DNA of 64,000 nt. It comes from Sutcliffiella deserti. GTDB taxonomy: Bacteria > Bacillota > Bacilli > Bacillales > Bacillaceae_I. Numbering within the stretch: the first letter of the stretch is position 1; each line of letters opens with the position of its first letter. The stretch is taken from positions 1 to 64,000 of the forward strand of contig NZ_JAIQDB010000002.1 in NCBI RefSeq assembly GCF_020037475.1. The letters run 5' to 3'. Below are positions 21,332 to 30,529 of the stretch, one piece after another. A program made the translations under genes and the position numbers. The notes under the pieces were generated by a model. That model saw only the letters and a program-made list of their open reading frames with translations, made no database searches and was not told the origin of the DNA.

Positions 21332-21772
21332 ATGAAACGTGCAATCCTGTTAATGGTAGTATGCTCTTTTTTTATTAGTGCCTGTGGGGTGGTAGGGGAC
21401 GAGCATCATACGCTACAAAAACAAGACATAGATGGAACAAGGCTAATTGGAACAACCGGTGAGGATGGATTTTACCGACGTAATTTAGATTCGGAAGACT
21501 ACAACACCAATCAAAACCCTAATTTCCTCGATCTATCGGAAACCCGCCCTACCTACGGAGATGACCAGGATAAGTTAAGGGAAGTCATTAGTATGAACAG
21601 CAATCTTGACCCTGGAGGCGTGTACATCACAGGCGACACAGCCCGCGTTACTGCCTATGCGGATGGCTCGATGTCCAAAAAGGAAAAAGATAAAATCAAG
21701 CGCCACCTACAACGTAAATTTGTTGATGTTATGCCACGTTACTATGTGCACCTGACGATTAAGGAAAGATAG
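21332..21772 (+). CDS. small lipoprotein, possibly YhcN/YlaJ-like
   Basis: A 146-residue exported lipoprotein: Lys-Arg start, hydrophobic core and lipobox ISAC with Cys18 as the lipidation site. The C-terminal part (GGVYITGDTARVTAYAD, SKKEKDKIKRHL, VDVMPRYYVHLT) resembles the sporulation lipoprotein YhcN/YlaJ pattern of an alpha-beta module for charged ligands, but the match is by eye and loose. AGGAGGTG precedes the ATG. It sits between tdk and a bidirectional terminator. Function unknown; a spore or membrane-associated role would be inference. Confidence 0.7.
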   Translation: MKRAILLMVVCSFFISACGVVGDEHHTLQKQDIDGTRLIGTTGEDGFYRRNLDSEDYNTNQNPNFLDLSETRPTYGDDQDKLREVISMNSNLDPGGVYITGDTARVTAYADGSMSKKEKDKIKRHLQRKFVDVMPRYYVHLTIKER

Positions 21773-21819
21773 TGCGAACAAGCATGGGGTAGCCGCGCTT
21801 AAATTAATTTAGACAGTGA

Positions 21820-21847
21820 AAAACCCCAGAAACGGTTCTGGGGTTTT
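21820..21847. terminator. bidirectional terminator between convergent genes
   Basis: AAAACCCCAGAA (21820-21831) pairs perfectly with TTCTGGGGTTTT (21836-21847). Both strands end in T-rich arms, suiting the convergent genes on each side. Confidence 0.88.
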
Positions 21848-21889
21848 GAATCTTTATTATTACCAAGTTTTAATATAGTGTATGGATTA

Positions 21890-22180
21890 TCATTTTTTAA
21901 AAGATAACCCTTCTTCTTCTAATAAAATTCTCATGGTAGGTAAGGAAGCTGGTCCAATACCATGAAATTTTAAAATTTCTTTTTCAGTGAACATTGATAG
22001 TTCTGGCAAAGTTTCAATACCTTCGTGAATTAACGCATTTCTTGCTGGGGAACTGAGTTTCGAAAGGAAGCCGCTTTTAGGTTTATTCTCCTTATCACAG
22101 GTAGGGCAACTTGTACATTCACTACTTTTATAATATTTATGTCCCTTTTCGCAAACCCTCAGACTTTTTTCAATTAGCAA
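21890..22180 (-). CDS. small zinc-ribbon plus helix-hairpin-helix protein
   Basis: About 96 residues. The N-terminal part holds clustered cysteines and a histidine (VCEKGH, then ECTSCPTC), which look like a zinc knuckle; the C-terminal part (ILKFHGIGPASLPTMRILL) is a helix-hairpin-helix like the RNA polymerase alpha C-terminal domain. A TTG at 22180 is chosen as start, five bases after GGAGGGG; the longer frame from 22198 would place that site inside the gene. Probably nucleic-acid binding; partner unknown. Convergent with the lipoprotein gene. Confidence 0.7.
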   Translation of the reverse strand: MLIEKSLRVCEKGHKYYKSSECTSCPTCDKENKPKSGFLSKLSSPARNALIHEGIETLPELSMFTEKEILKFHGIGPASLPTMRILLEEEGLSFKK

Positions 22181-22279
22181 AATAACCCCTCCAAACAATT
22201 TCTAAAAACAATTTTAACATATCTACATTCTGTGATACTTCCCGATAAGCGCCATATAAGGAGTAACTTCTTATATTCT

Positions 22280-22762
22280 TTAACGTTCCATAGTAAATGC
22301 TTCACTATAGATCATACGCAGCTTCGATGAGTTATCGTCCCACTTAATTGGTTTACCATTGACGATTTGTGCTAATACATCCAGACATCTATGCCATCCT
22401 GCTGCGGTTTGAACTGCCCATGAATTATCGTTAAAAGTATGGGTAAAGATCATTCGACAACCTTCATCTTCTTGCACCAATGAAATGTTTATCAGATCAT
22501 CAACTTCACGGAAACCAAATAAATACGGTGCATCTAACTGTGTAATAGTACCACTATAAGTCGTTCCTTCACCATCATCGAAGGCAATCTGGCCGCCCAT
22601 TCTGAGATCCATCTCCCCTGTTGCGAAAGGGTACCACTGAGAGAAGAAACTTGGATTCGTAATGGCAAGGAAAACCTCTTCAGAATCTTGAGAAAAAAAT
22701 CGTTCAAATCTTAAAGCAAAACGACTGTCTGACTTTTGTAGGGTACCATATCCATTCTCCAT
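22280..22762 (-). CDS. SRPBCC/AHSA1-like protein
   Basis: A 160-residue protein of the START-like SRPBCC fold, close to the AHSA1 (activator of Hsp90 homologue) subgroup: FERFFSQDSEEVFLAITNP, SQWYPFATGEMDLRMGGQI, WHRCLDVLAQIVNGK and a C-terminal helix. These are hydrophobic-ligand-binding proteins of varied, mostly unknown function. ATG follows AAAGGAGAT. It is transcribed away from the SGNH hydrolase on its right, and no partner gene is evident. Confidence 0.8.
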   Translation of the reverse strand: MENGYGTLQKSDSRFALRFERFFSQDSEEVFLAITNPSFFSQWYPFATGEMDLRMGGQIAFDDGEGTTYSGTITQLDAPYLFGFREVDDLINISLVQEDEGCRMIFTHTFNDNSWAVQTAAGWHRCLDVLAQIVNGKPIKWDDNSSKLRMIYSEAFTMER

Positions 22763-22859
22763 TTGAAATCTCCTTTCTTTCTACAGTTTTTTATTTTATG
22801 GTAACATGTATGGTATCTAAATGAATTTAATATTCTCAGCAAAGGTGGCATCCATACAT

Positions 22860-23426
22860 ATGAAAACACTAGTCTGTTTTGGTGACAGTCTGACTGCAGG
22901 ACATGAAGGGAAGGAAAGACCTCGCCTTTCTGAAAAGCTTACGCATCAACTTTCGGCCTACAAAGTTATAAATGCAGGTGTGGCAGGTAATACCACAAAG
23001 GACGCACTCAACAGGATTGACAAGGATGTATTGAACTTTACTCCAGATCTTGTAACCGTGCTCTTTGGGTCAAATGATGCCGCAGCAAATAAAAAAGTTG
23101 GCATTAAAACCTATAAGGAAAACTTGTTGAAAATGACCAACCTCATAGGACCGGATCGGACGATACTTATCACGCCGCCACCAGTGGATGAAACGCTGCA
23201 ACCCAACAGAACAAATAGCGAATTGGCTAAATACGCAGATGCGGTAAAACAGGTAGCAGAAGAAACAGGCAGCCATTTTATTGAATTTTTCACAGAAGTC
23301 CATTCGATACCAGATTATGAAAAGCTATTAGTTGGAATATTAAATGACGGATTGCACTTTGGTGAAGCGGGCTATGATCTTTTGTCAGAGCTGATTACAA
23401 AGAAAATAAGTGAGATAAGTTCCTGA
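22860..23426 (+). CDS. SGNH/GDSL-type esterase
   Basis: A hydrolase of about 188 residues with the SGNH blocks: nucleophilic Ser in FGDSLTAG (block I), NAGVAGNT (block II), FGSNDAA (block III Asn) and DGLHFGEAGY (block V Asp-x-x-His). No signal peptide, so it is cytosolic; substrate unknown (lysophospholipase- or thioesterase-like). The frame opens at 22821, but ATG 22860 begins the family MKTLVCFGDS, with AAAGGTGG eleven bases upstream. This gene and the two minus-strand genes before it are not part of the conserved B. subtilis order. Confidence 0.85.
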   Translation: MKTLVCFGDSLTAGHEGKERPRLSEKLTHQLSAYKVINAGVAGNTTKDALNRIDKDVLNFTPDLVTVLFGSNDAAANKKVGIKTYKENLLKMTNLIGPDRTILITPPPVDETLQPNRTNSELAKYADAVKQVAEETGSHFIEFFTEVHSIPDYEKLLVGILNDGLHFGEAGYDLLSELITKKISEISS

Positions 23427-23633
23427 GGGGAAAACCTGATACTAGGAGCAACGGGCAACAAATATTTATTTCTACTCTCAATTCCCCATACTACCCAGCC
23501 GTGAACGTCCTTTTTCCAGTGATTTGATTTTGACGCGGCACCTAACCTATACTATAATTAGAATGTTATACGCAAGGAACAAAATACTAGTTGCAGATGA
23601 TAGTCTGCACACATTACATAGAGGTGAATGCAC

Positions 23634-24704
23634 GTGTTTGATCGTTTGCAGTCTGTAGAGGCACGTTACGATAAATTAACGGAGCTATTAAGTGACCCCG
23701 CGGTTATCAATGATACGAAGAAACTTCGAGAGTATTCGAAGGAACAATCTGATATGCAGCAGACGGTAGAAGTGTACCGTGAATATAAGGATGTAAAAGA
23801 GCAATTGGACGATGCGAAAGCAATGTTAGAGGATAAAATGGATGCAGATATGCGTGAAATGGTAAAAGAGGAGATTTCTGAACTCGAATCGCAGCAGGAA
23901 AAGTTGGCGGAGCGTTTGCATATCCTTCTTTTACCGAAAGATCCGAATGATGACAAAAACGTTATTATGGAGATTCGTGGTGCAGCTGGAGGAGATGAGG
24001 CGGCATTATTTGCCGGCGATCTGTATCGTATGTACAGCCGTTTTGCGGAAGCGCATGGCTGGAAAACGGAAGTAATGGATGCGGCGTCAACTGGTGTGGG
24101 TGGTTATAAGGAAATTATCTTTATGATTACAGGTAAAGGTGCTTATTCCCAACTGAAGTTTGAAAATGGGGCACATCGTGTACAACGTGTACCTGAAACT
24201 GAGTCTGGTGGACGTATTCATACTTCCACTGCGACGGTTGCGGTTTTACCGGAAGCAGAAGAGGTTGAAATTGAGATTCATGAAAAGGATATTCGGACAG
24301 ATACGTTCGCATCAAGTGGACCTGGAGGACAATCCGTTAACACGACAATGTCTGCCGTTCGTCTGACGCATATTCCAACAAACACCGTAGTTTCCTGTCA
24401 GGATGAAAAATCACAAATTAAAAACAAAGAAAAAGCGATGAAGGTTCTTCGTGCAAGAGTGTATGATAAATTTCAACGTGAAATACAAGCTGAATATGAT
24501 GCAAACCGGAAGCAGGCCGTTGGTACTGGGGACCGCTCCGAACGTATTAGAACTTATAATTTCCCGCAAAACCGTGTGACAGATCACCGTATTGGATTAA
24601 CGATCCAGAAGCTTGACCAGATTTTACAAGGAAAGCTGCAAGAAATCGTCGATACGTTGATTATGGAAGACCAAGCCCTAAGAATGGATCAGATGGAGAA
24701 ATGA
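23634..24704 (+). CDS. prfA: peptide chain release factor 1
   Basis: A 356-residue release factor that recognises UAA/UAG and triggers peptidyl-tRNA hydrolysis. The stop-codon tripeptide region (Pro187-Glu188-Thr189) and the catalytic GGQ at 231-233 ([12 protein letters not shown]) are intact. GTG 23634 is chosen over ATG 23628: GAGGTGA ends at 23627, giving a 6-nt spacer to the GTG but none to the ATG, and the protein then starts MFDRL like B. subtilis MLDRL. Its stop overlaps the prmC start in ATGATGA. Confidence 0.96.
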   Translation: MFDRLQSVEARYDKLTELLSDPAVINDTKKLREYSKEQSDMQQTVEVYREYKDVKEQLDDAKAMLEDKMDADMREMVKEEISELESQQEKLAERLHILLLPKDPNDDKNVIMEIRGAAGGDEAALFAGDLYRMYSRFAEAHGWKTEVMDAASTGVGGYKEIIFMITGKGAYSQLKFENGAHRVQRVPETESGGRIHTSTATVAVLPEAEEVEIEIHEKDIRTDTFASSGPGGQSVNTTMSAVRLTHIPTNTVVSCQDEKSQIKNKEKAMKVLRARVYDKFQREIQAEYDANRKQAVGTGDRSERIRTYNFPQNRVTDHRIGLTIQKLDQILQGKLQEIVDTLIMEDQALRMDQMEK

Positions 24705-25570
24705 TGAAGGCAATGAAAGTGTTTGAAGCCCTAAACTGGGCTTCTTATTTTTTAAAAAAGAATCAGCGTGACGAAAATGCGGGAGAATTATTGTTACGTC
24801 ATCATATGAAATTAGAACGTGCCCAGCTGTTGGGCAGAATGCAGGAAGTGGTACCTTCGGGAATTCAAAGTTCGTTTGTGTTCAATGTGCACAAGCATGC
24901 AGCGGGAATTCCGGTTCAATATTTAATGGGCAAAGAAGAGTTCTACGGGCGCAACTTTTTTGTAAGTGAAGAGGTACTCATACCAAGACCTGAAACAGAA
25001 GAGCTTGTTGTAGGGGTGTTAGAGAGAGTGAAAAGACACTTTGGCGATACAACGGAAAAGTTAAGTCTAGTGGATGTGGGGACAGGGAGTGGTGCTATTG
25101 CCATAACCTTGGCGCTTGAAAATGAGAGGCTAGCAGTAAATGCAACCGATATTGCAGGAGAATCCTTAGAAGTGGCGATGGACAATGCCAAAGAACTAGA
25201 GGCGGATGTAGAGTTCCTAGAGGGAGACCTGCTGCTGCCTTTTATCGAGCAAGGGATAAAAGTGGACATAGTGGTATCTAATCCTCCTTACATTACCGAA
25301 AAAGACTACGAAGGCCTGTCAACGGTTGTAAAGGATTTCGAACCATATCGTGCACTGGTCAGTGGTACTTCAGGCTTGGAATTTTATGAGCGCTTTATGG
25401 ACGAGCTGCCAAAAGTATTGAACGAACGTGGACTGATTGCATTTGAAGTTGGAATGGGACAGGGCGAAGCGGTAAAGAACTTATTATTAAAGACATTTCC
25501 ACATGCGAATGCAGAGGTTGTCCTTGATATAAATGGAAAAGATCGCATGGTATTTGCGGAAATAGGTTAA
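24701..25570 (+). CDS. prmC: release factor glutamine methyltransferase
   Basis: A 289-residue SAM-dependent N5-glutamine methyltransferase that methylates the GGQ glutamine of release factors, including the product of prfA, whose stop codon it overlaps by 4 nt. SAM motif [12 protein letters not shown] (about 124-135), substrate-binding NPPY at 194-197, and an N-terminal helical domain. Two adjacent ATGs are possible starts. Overlap implies translational coupling with prfA. Confidence 0.95.
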   Translation: MMKAMKVFEALNWASYFLKKNQRDENAGELLLRHHMKLERAQLLGRMQEVVPSGIQSSFVFNVHKHAAGIPVQYLMGKEEFYGRNFFVSEEVLIPRPETEELVVGVLERVKRHFGDTTEKLSLVDVGTGSGAIAITLALENERLAVNATDIAGESLEVAMDNAKELEADVEFLEGDLLLPFIEQGIKVDIVVSNPPYITEKDYEGLSTVVKDFEPYRALVSGTSGLEFYERFMDELPKVLNERGLIAFEVGMGQGEAVKNLLLKTFPHANAEVVLDINGKDRMVFAEIG

Positions 25571-25709
25571 TAAGTTTTAAGCGTGTAAAAGAATCAAAAA
25601 AAGGTGTATGGAAGACAGTGGTTGTTTCGATTAGTTAGAGGGAAAAATCAGGAGCGCACCTTGCAAGTGAAGGTTTGACAAGGTGGGGAAAGTTTCCTAG
25701 CAAGGCTAG

Positions 25710-26015
25710 TTATATGATTGCTCCTTCATTTTTAGGTGGTCTGGCTAATGTCAGGCCACTATTTGTTTTTTCTGCGACATAAAGGATAATTGCTTGCAGA
25801 ATTTCTTCCTTCTGTTCGGCTTTCGCAACCTCCAAGAGTTGTGAGAGGGTCGAGTCATACGAGACATTGCGGTGATAATGATGGTAAAAGGCTTTGCCCT
25901 TCAGCCATTTGCCACCAACCTGTATCTCAAAACCAATAGGAATGCTAATATGATTAAATATACTCTCCATCTCTCCAATGCGGAAAGCTTCAATATGGCA
26001 AGTGAACGATCTCAT
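25710..26015 (-). CDS. uncharacterised 101-residue protein
   Basis: A short protein with no motif I can assign: N-terminal strand region (SFTCHIEAFRIGEMESIFNH), a GFEIQVGGKWLKGKAFYHHY block, then helices. No signal peptide, membrane segment or cysteine cluster. ATG lies about 8 nt after GAAGG, so it is likely real. It is on the opposite strand between prmC and spoIIR. It may be the counterpart of a small ywl gene of B. subtilis, but I could not verify this. Confidence 0.6.
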   Translation of the reverse strand: MRSFTCHIEAFRIGEMESIFNHISIPIGFEIQVGGKWLKGKAFYHHYHRNVSYDSTLSQLLEVAKAEQKEEILQAIILYVAEKTNSGLTLARPPKNEGAII

Positions 26016-26190
26016 AATCTAACCTTCTTTCTTACTAAGTTTCCTTCTCGATGCATCATACTTTTCTTGCCGTGCCATGTCAACAACTGCGCTAATTACA
26101 AGCGCACTACCCTAACCAATACCCCCTAACGACCAAACTGAAACTAGCAAACTACCAAAAATTCTGCCACACCCTCCATGCTGCCATCCT

Positions 26191-26228
26191 CCCCCCAGCT
26201 GTCTCGCTTCGCTTCGACAGCTGGGGGG
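26191..26228. repeat. 13-bp GC-rich hairpin before spoIIR
   Basis: CCCCCCAGCTGTC (26191-26203) pairs with GACAGCTGGGGGG (26216-26228) around a TCGCTTCGCTTC loop. It has no U-tract on either strand, so it is not an ordinary terminator, and it lies just before the second GGGGTCTGGCCCC copy. Confidence 0.6.
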
Positions 26229-26239
26229 GAAATCCTGCT

Positions 26240-26252
26240 GGGGTCTGGCCCC
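26240..26252. repeat. GGGGTCTGGCCCC palindromic repeat, copy 2
   Basis: Same 13-mer as at 12,858-12,870, again after AAATCCTGC-like sequence. Confidence 0.6.
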
Positions 26253-26258
26253 ATATTT

Positions 26259-26265
26259 TTCGACA
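26259..26265 (-). promoter_or_regulatory. possible Spo0A box upstream of spoIIR
   Basis: TTCGACA within TTTTTCGACAAAC, the reverse of TTTGTCGAAAAA, a good 0A-box fit. spoIIR is known mainly as a sigma-F gene and no clear sigma-F promoter was found, so the role is uncertain. Confidence 0.35.
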
Positions 26266-26355
26266 AACTTATCTTTTTTCATTTTCTTTTATTTTACTAG
26301 TTTAGGATTTTTGTTTTTTGCCTAGACTGGTTGCTAGAGGGGAGAGTGTTGGAAG

Positions 26356-27048
26356 ATGATACAATTAAAAAAGAATGTTATAAGCTTATATATAGTATTA
26401 CTGTTTGTGGGTGCGTACGTCACGGTGGTAGGGGAGCAGGTAACGGCAGGGGCGGAAGTGAAGAATGGCGCAATGGTGATACCAGATGAGGCGATCAGGC
26501 TTCGTATTCTAGCAAACAGTGACAGCCAAGCGGATCAGGAGTTAAAAAGAAAGATTCGGGACAGAGTGAACGAAGAGATCACTGTATGGGTGGAGGGCCT
26601 TACCTCCATGGAAAATGCTCGCGAGGTTATCAAAGGAAATATCGAACAAATTGAGATGATTGTGGAAGAAGTGATGGTCGAGGAAAATCAGATACAACAG
26701 TATAATGTAGACTTCAGTAGAGTGGATTTTCCAACAAAAATGTATGGCAAATTCATCTACCCTGCAGGAGATTATGAAGCCATTCTTATCACACTTGGAA
26801 AAGGTACAGGCGCGAACTGGTGGTGCGTACTATTTCCGCCACTATGCTTCTTAGACTTCTCAAACGGCGAAGCAACAGCAACACCATTTGAAGAAACTCC
26901 ATCCGAAACGGTATCAGCGAAAGCAGATGCGAGCAACACAACGGCTCAGGCTCAAGACTTTGTCGTGGATGAAGAGCCCGAAGAAGTGGAGGTGAAATTC
27001 TTCTTGGTGGAATTTCTATCATCTCTATGGGAAAAAATCACGGCGTAA
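26356..27048 (+). CDS. spoIIR: stage II sporulation protein R
   Basis: A 230-residue signalling protein made in the forespore and exported to the intermembrane space, where it activates SpoIIGA to process pro-sigma-E in the mother cell. It has an N-terminal hydrophobic signal (VISLYIVLLFVGAYVTVV), then the conserved IPDEAIRLRILANSD and GANWWCVLFPPLCFLD blocks. The region from about 175 to 215 is acidic, low complexity and probably variable. ATG follows AGGGGAGAG with a 9-10 nt gap. Position between prmC and ywlB/ywlC matches B. subtilis. Confidence 0.93.
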   Translation: MIQLKKNVISLYIVLLFVGAYVTVVGEQVTAGAEVKNGAMVIPDEAIRLRILANSDSQADQELKRKIRDRVNEEITVWVEGLTSMENAREVIKGNIEQIEMIVEEVMVEENQIQQYNVDFSRVDFPTKMYGKFIYPAGDYEAILITLGKGTGANWWCVLFPPLCFLDFSNGEATATPFEETPSETVSAKADASNTTAQAQDFVVDEEPEEVEVKFFLVEFLSSLWEKITA

Positions 27049-27114
27049 CGTTCTACTTTTTCCACCACCTTAATAGAGTAGTAGTAGAAAAAATACTAGA
27101 AGAGGTGGAGAAAA

Positions 27115-27555
27115 ATGAAAAAATTACGTTCCGCTACAAAAGAAGACCATTGGGCCATGCAAGTCTTTTTAAGACAAGCAAACATCAGTACAATGGGGTT
27201 AGAAGACAAAATAGAGAATTTTATCATTTTAGAAGAAGAGGAACAAGGAATTTGTGGGACAATTGGGATCGAGAAAATCGAGCGCGATGGACTCTTACGC
27301 TCCCTCGTCATTGGACCTTCTGTTAACCAAATGCATCTACTGCAAATGTTTGAGCACACACAACAGCATGCCCGCAGAAAAGAACTAGACAGACTATACC
27401 TTGTAACAAACAAACAGGACTACATACAATTTTTTGAACTCCTTGGCTTTCATCCACAAGAAGTCCACAATGTCCCAACAGAAATAACAGAATCCGAGCA
27501 TTTAAAAGAAACCATGGAACAACATACCTGCACCTTTATGATGTGCAAACTATAA
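27115..27555 (+). CDS. ywlB: GNAT-family acetyltransferase YwlB
   Basis: A 146-residue protein with the GNAT fold: MKKLRSATKEDHWAMQVFLRQA start, EEEQGICGTIGIEKIE strands, LRSLVIGPSV core strand, and YIQFFELLGFHP C-terminal signature. The acetyl-CoA-binding loop is degenerate (no clean Q/RxxGxG/A), so activity is not assured. Location just before ywlC corresponds to B. subtilis ywlB, described as ArgA-like. ATG follows AAGAGGTGG. Substrate unknown. Confidence 0.75.
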   Translation: MKKLRSATKEDHWAMQVFLRQANISTMGLEDKIENFIILEEEEQGICGTIGIEKIERDGLLRSLVIGPSVNQMHLLQMFEHTQQHARRKELDRLYLVTNKQDYIQFFELLGFHPQEVHNVPTEITESEHLKETMEQHTCTFMMCKL

Positions 27556-27596
27556 AAAGCAGGTAAATTTCTAAAAAATAGTGGATATTCACAAAC

Positions 27597-27789
27597 TTAT
27601 CCACAGAACAGACGTGCCTTATCCACAGAATGTGGATAAGGCTTGTATAATTTGGACAAGTTCTTTATACTTTTGAAAGTAAAACCTTCTATATTCACAT
27701 GTTAATAGATACTTAAATGAGGCTGATAAAATGAAAACAAAAAAATGGATTGTGGATAACAGTGATTCTTTAAAAACTAGTTATCCACA
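27597..27789. promoter_or_regulatory. DnaA-box cluster (five perfect boxes)
   Basis: Perfect TTATCCACA 9-mers at 27597-27605, 27619-27627 and 27781-27789 (plus strand) and 27631-27639 and 27751-27759 (minus strand). Two more lie inside ywlC at 27977-27985 (minus) and 28619-28627 (plus). Chance expectation for one such 9-mer in 193 bp is very low. In B. subtilis the ywlC region is one of the known chromosomal DnaA-binding clusters that moderate replication initiation. Confidence 0.9.
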
Positions 27790-28777
27790 ACTACTGGAAG
27801 CGGCAGCGCTTCTCAAACAAGATGAGGTAGTTGCCTTTCCAACTGAAACGGTCTATGGATTAGGTGCCAATGCCCTGTCAGACCAAGCGGTATTAAGGAT
27901 CTTTGAAGCAAAGGGACGTCCAAGCGACAACCCGTTAATCGTACATATTACAAAAAAAGAACAACTCACAGGACTTGTGGATAACGTGTCAGCATCTGCC
28001 GAACAGCTCATGGAAGCTTTTTGGCCTGGACCGCTTACACTTGTGTTAAAAAGCAAAGAGGGAGTGTCCTCCTATGTAACAGCAGGGCTCGATACACTTG
28101 CGATCCGAATGCCCGACCATCCTGTGGCACTTGCACTAATGGAGGTAGCCGGACTTCCGCTAGCAGCTCCGAGTGCCAACCTCTCCGGAAAGCCAAGTCC
28201 AACGACTGCAGCACATGTTGCAGAAGATCTGGATGGGAAAATTGCCGGCATCGTGGATGGTGGTCCGACAGGCGTTGGCTTGGAATCGACCGTTGTGGAT
28301 TGTACCACCGAAATTCCAATAATTTTACGACCTGGTGGAGTAACAAAAGAAGAGCTTGAGAAAGTTGTCGGCAGAGTTGAGATGGACCCGGCATTAAAGT
28401 CCCAGGACCATGCACCAAAATCTCCCGGCATGAAATATACCCATTACGCACCGATTGCTCCCGTATTTTTAATAAATGGGGATGAGGATTTTTTCAAAAA
28501 CATCATCCTCACCGCCCAAAAGGAAGGAAAAAAAGTTGGGGTCCTCGTCACTGAAGAAAAGAAGGCCCTATTAAAAGGTGCAGGCGATGTGGTGGTCACT
28601 TGTGGTTCTATTAACAATTTATCCACAGTTGCCGCCCAACTTTATGATGCCTTAAGAGCCTTTAATAATAAAAAGGTGGACGTGATTTATAGTGAAATCT
28701 TTCCCTATGAAGGCGTAGGCGCAGCAATAATGAACCGCTTAGAAAAAGCAGCAGGCAATAAAATACTCACTCCATGA
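27731..28777 (+). CDS. ywlC: threonylcarbamoyl-AMP synthase (Sua5/YwlC)
   Basis: A 348-residue Sua5-type enzyme making L-threonylcarbamoyladenylate from threonine, bicarbonate and ATP, the first step of the tRNA t6A37 modification. The YrdC domain spans about 15-210 (FPTETVYGLGANA, LAAPSANLSGKPSPT, GLESTVVD) and a linker leads to the Sua5 C-terminal domain (about 235-348). ATG with a weak GAGG site. Five perfect DnaA boxes lie around its promoter and start, two more in its coding region, so DnaA may also affect its transcription. Confidence 0.94.
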   Translation: MKTKKWIVDNSDSLKTSYPQLLEAAALLKQDEVVAFPTETVYGLGANALSDQAVLRIFEAKGRPSDNPLIVHITKKEQLTGLVDNVSASAEQLMEAFWPGPLTLVLKSKEGVSSYVTAGLDTLAIRMPDHPVALALMEVAGLPLAAPSANLSGKPSPTTAAHVAEDLDGKIAGIVDGGPTGVGLESTVVDCTTEIPIILRPGGVTKEELEKVVGRVEMDPALKSQDHAPKSPGMKYTHYAPIAPVFLINGDEDFFKNIILTAQKEGKKVGVLVTEEKKALLKGAGDVVVTCGSINNLSTVAAQLYDALRAFNNKKVDVIYSEIFPYEGVGAAIMNRLEKAAGNKILTP

Positions 28778-28780
28778 AGC

Positions 28781-28807
28781 AAGGGCTCCGAGCATTCGGT
28801 GCCTTTT
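28781..28807 (+). terminator. intrinsic terminator of ywlC
   Basis: AAGG-GC-CCG pairs with CGG-GC-CTT around AGCATT, with one bulge and one mismatch, then TTTTCTT. Confidence 0.6.
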
Positions 28808-28907
28808 TCTTATTCTCTTTCAAGTAAAAGGACAACCTTTTCCTTCTAATCCAAACTTCCCCTGCATATCTTGAAGTAGACAAGTCCGGGAAGGGGAAAT
28901 GTGAAGG

Positions 28908-29462
28908 ATGACAGGAATGGTTGGAGAGTTAGCGACGCTTGTAATAATGGCAGTTGCATTAGGAATGGATGCTTTTTCAGTAGGACTTGGCATGGGGATG
29001 ATCAAACTAAGATTGCGTCAAATCTTTTACATAGGAGTTATTATTGGAATTTTTCACGTGTTTATGCCCCTCGGCGGGATGCTCATTGGTAGATTGCTAT
29101 CCGACCAGTTTGGCGGTATTGCCACACTTATCGGTGGCCTGCTACTTATTATGTTAGGTGTTCAGATGATGCTATCCTCTTTCAAAAAAGAAGAAGGGCC
29201 CCTTATTACTCCTGTCGGGGCAGGACTAATTCTATTTGCGCTAAGTGTGAGCTTGGACAGCTTCTCGGTCGGACTCAGCCTTGGGATATACGGGGCGAGA
29301 ACGCTTTTAACAATTCTTGTTTTCGGAGCGGTCAGCATGCTGCTCACCTGGCTAGGATTGTTCTTTGGGAGAAAGCTACAAGGCTGGCTCGGATCGTATA
29401 GTGAAGCGCTTGGCGGCAGTATTTTGTTAGGGTTTGGGTTAAAACTTCTGTTTTTCGCCTAG
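28908..29462 (+). CDS. mntP: manganese efflux pump MntP
   Basis: A 184-residue six-helix membrane protein of the MntP/YebN family, exporting Mn2+. The two repeated metal-site motifs [12 protein letters not shown] and [12 protein letters not shown] each carry the conserved Asp. The start is either ATG 28908 or ATG 28917; GAAGGAT lies eight bases before the second, so the shorter form is plausible. B. subtilis ywlD occupies the same spot, upstream of ywlE. No manganese riboswitch is visible in the 130 nt before it. Confidence 0.9.
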   Translation: MTGMVGELATLVIMAVALGMDAFSVGLGMGMIKLRLRQIFYIGVIIGIFHVFMPLGGMLIGRLLSDQFGGIATLIGGLLLIMLGVQMMLSSFKKEEGPLITPVGAGLILFALSVSLDSFSVGLSLGIYGARTLLTILVFGAVSMLLTWLGLFFGRKLQGWLGSYSEALGGSILLGFGLKLLFFA

Positions 29463-29629
29463 TTTTTTTATGAAGAATTTTAATGCCGATATCAAAAATA
29501 ACAATAAAAACAACTGTCAATGTGAAATAGCTTTTGCCTAAAATCTTAGATGGGTACTTTCTACTAGAAGGAATAATGAGCATCCATGTAGAAAATAATA
29601 CTAACTAAGTCTAATAGGTAGGTGCATAG

Positions 29630-29905
29630 ATGGTCCAGAACTGGAAGGAAAGTTACCATAAACGAGTGAAACCGATTCTTTTTATTCAAATGGTTGGAAG
29701 TGTACTTATCTTTATCATACTCGCTAACAATTTTTTTAATGAATTCAGCATGGTGCAGTTTAAGCTGCTTTTTTGGCTGCTTGCTGTTGTTAGTTTTTCT
29801 CTGGCGCTGGAGGATATGCTGTCTAAAAAGCAGCGGTCTGTTTATATGCTGAAATTCTCGACGACTGTTATTTATTTGATTTTCCCGATATTTTTGCTAC
29901 ATTAG
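29630..29905 (+). CDS. small membrane protein of unknown function
   Basis: A 91-residue protein with three hydrophobic segments (about 18-34, 42-58 and 72-90) and a basic N-terminus (WKESYHKRVKP). No known family recognised. The ribosome site is weak (TAGGTG). Its own terminator follows directly, which supports a real transcript. Located between mntP and the repeat-filled gap before ywlE. Confidence 0.55.
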   Translation: MVQNWKESYHKRVKPILFIQMVGSVLIFIILANNFFNEFSMVQFKLLFWLLAVVSFSLALEDMLSKKQRSVYMLKFSTTVIYLIFPIFLLH

Positions 29906-29933
29906 AGGACCTTTTAGAGGTCTTTTTGTTTTT
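29904..29933 (+). terminator. terminator after the 91-residue membrane protein
   Basis: AGAGGACC (29904-29911) pairs with GGTCTTTT (29919-29926) using G-U pairs; T-rich tail TTTTTGTTTTT. Confidence 0.6.
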
Positions 29934-29989
29934 GCTTGGGGTTTTTTAGGCTTAATAGTAAGGAGGCTATCCTGAAATTAGGAAGGGTA

Positions 29990-30070
29990 ACGTTTTAACT
30001 CCCTGTTCCTTTACGTTTCAGGTGCTCGCTTTCCGCGGGGCATGTGGGTGACTCCTCGGCTAAGCCTAGA
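29990..30070 (-). repeat. dispersed repeat type B, inverted
   Basis: CTCCCTGTTCCTTTACG, CGCTTTCCGCGGGGC and CTCCTCGGCTAAGCCT are the reverse of the sequences at 34,255-34,335 and 1-46. Confidence 0.6.
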
Positions 30071-30102
30071 CCAAAGATAAGAACACTTTTGTATTTAGGG
30101 TT

Positions 30103-30250
30103 CAGCTATTAACCGCTGTTAATTTCCACGCCAGGCTTCGCGTCCGCGGGGCGCTTGGGAAGCCTCCTCGGCTATGCCTGCGGGGTCTTCCCTAAGCACT
30201 ATCTCCCGCTGGAGTCTCCGCCTTTCGTTCCAATCAACAGCTAGGCGCAC
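30103..30250 (-). repeat. MITE-like repeat family member, inverted
   Basis: Reading inwards from both ends: CGCTGTTAATTTCC at the left, CTTCCCTAAGCACTATCTCC and GTCTCCGCCTTTCG in the centre, TTCCAATCAACAGC at the right. This is the reverse orientation of the 18,183 element with a diverged middle. Confidence 0.65.
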
Positions 30251-30529
30251 CAAAAGCAAATGTTACTCTTTTAAGATAATTTCAGTACCCTCGCTGGCCT
30301 GGGGGTCTTCCGTCCATCGCTACCGCCCGTGGGAGTCACTTTAATCTTCTGGGTGGAGTACTTTGTATAGGAGGACCGTCTATATTTAGTTTATGGTGAG
30401 AAGTCTCCATGATGGGTGAAGGGCTACAAATTAAATCACTTTATAGCTTAGGTATTATTATAAATCTAAATGGCATGATCCTTCTCTTCTGGGATTCTGT
30501 TACAGAAGGGGGTAAATCTATAACGTCCC

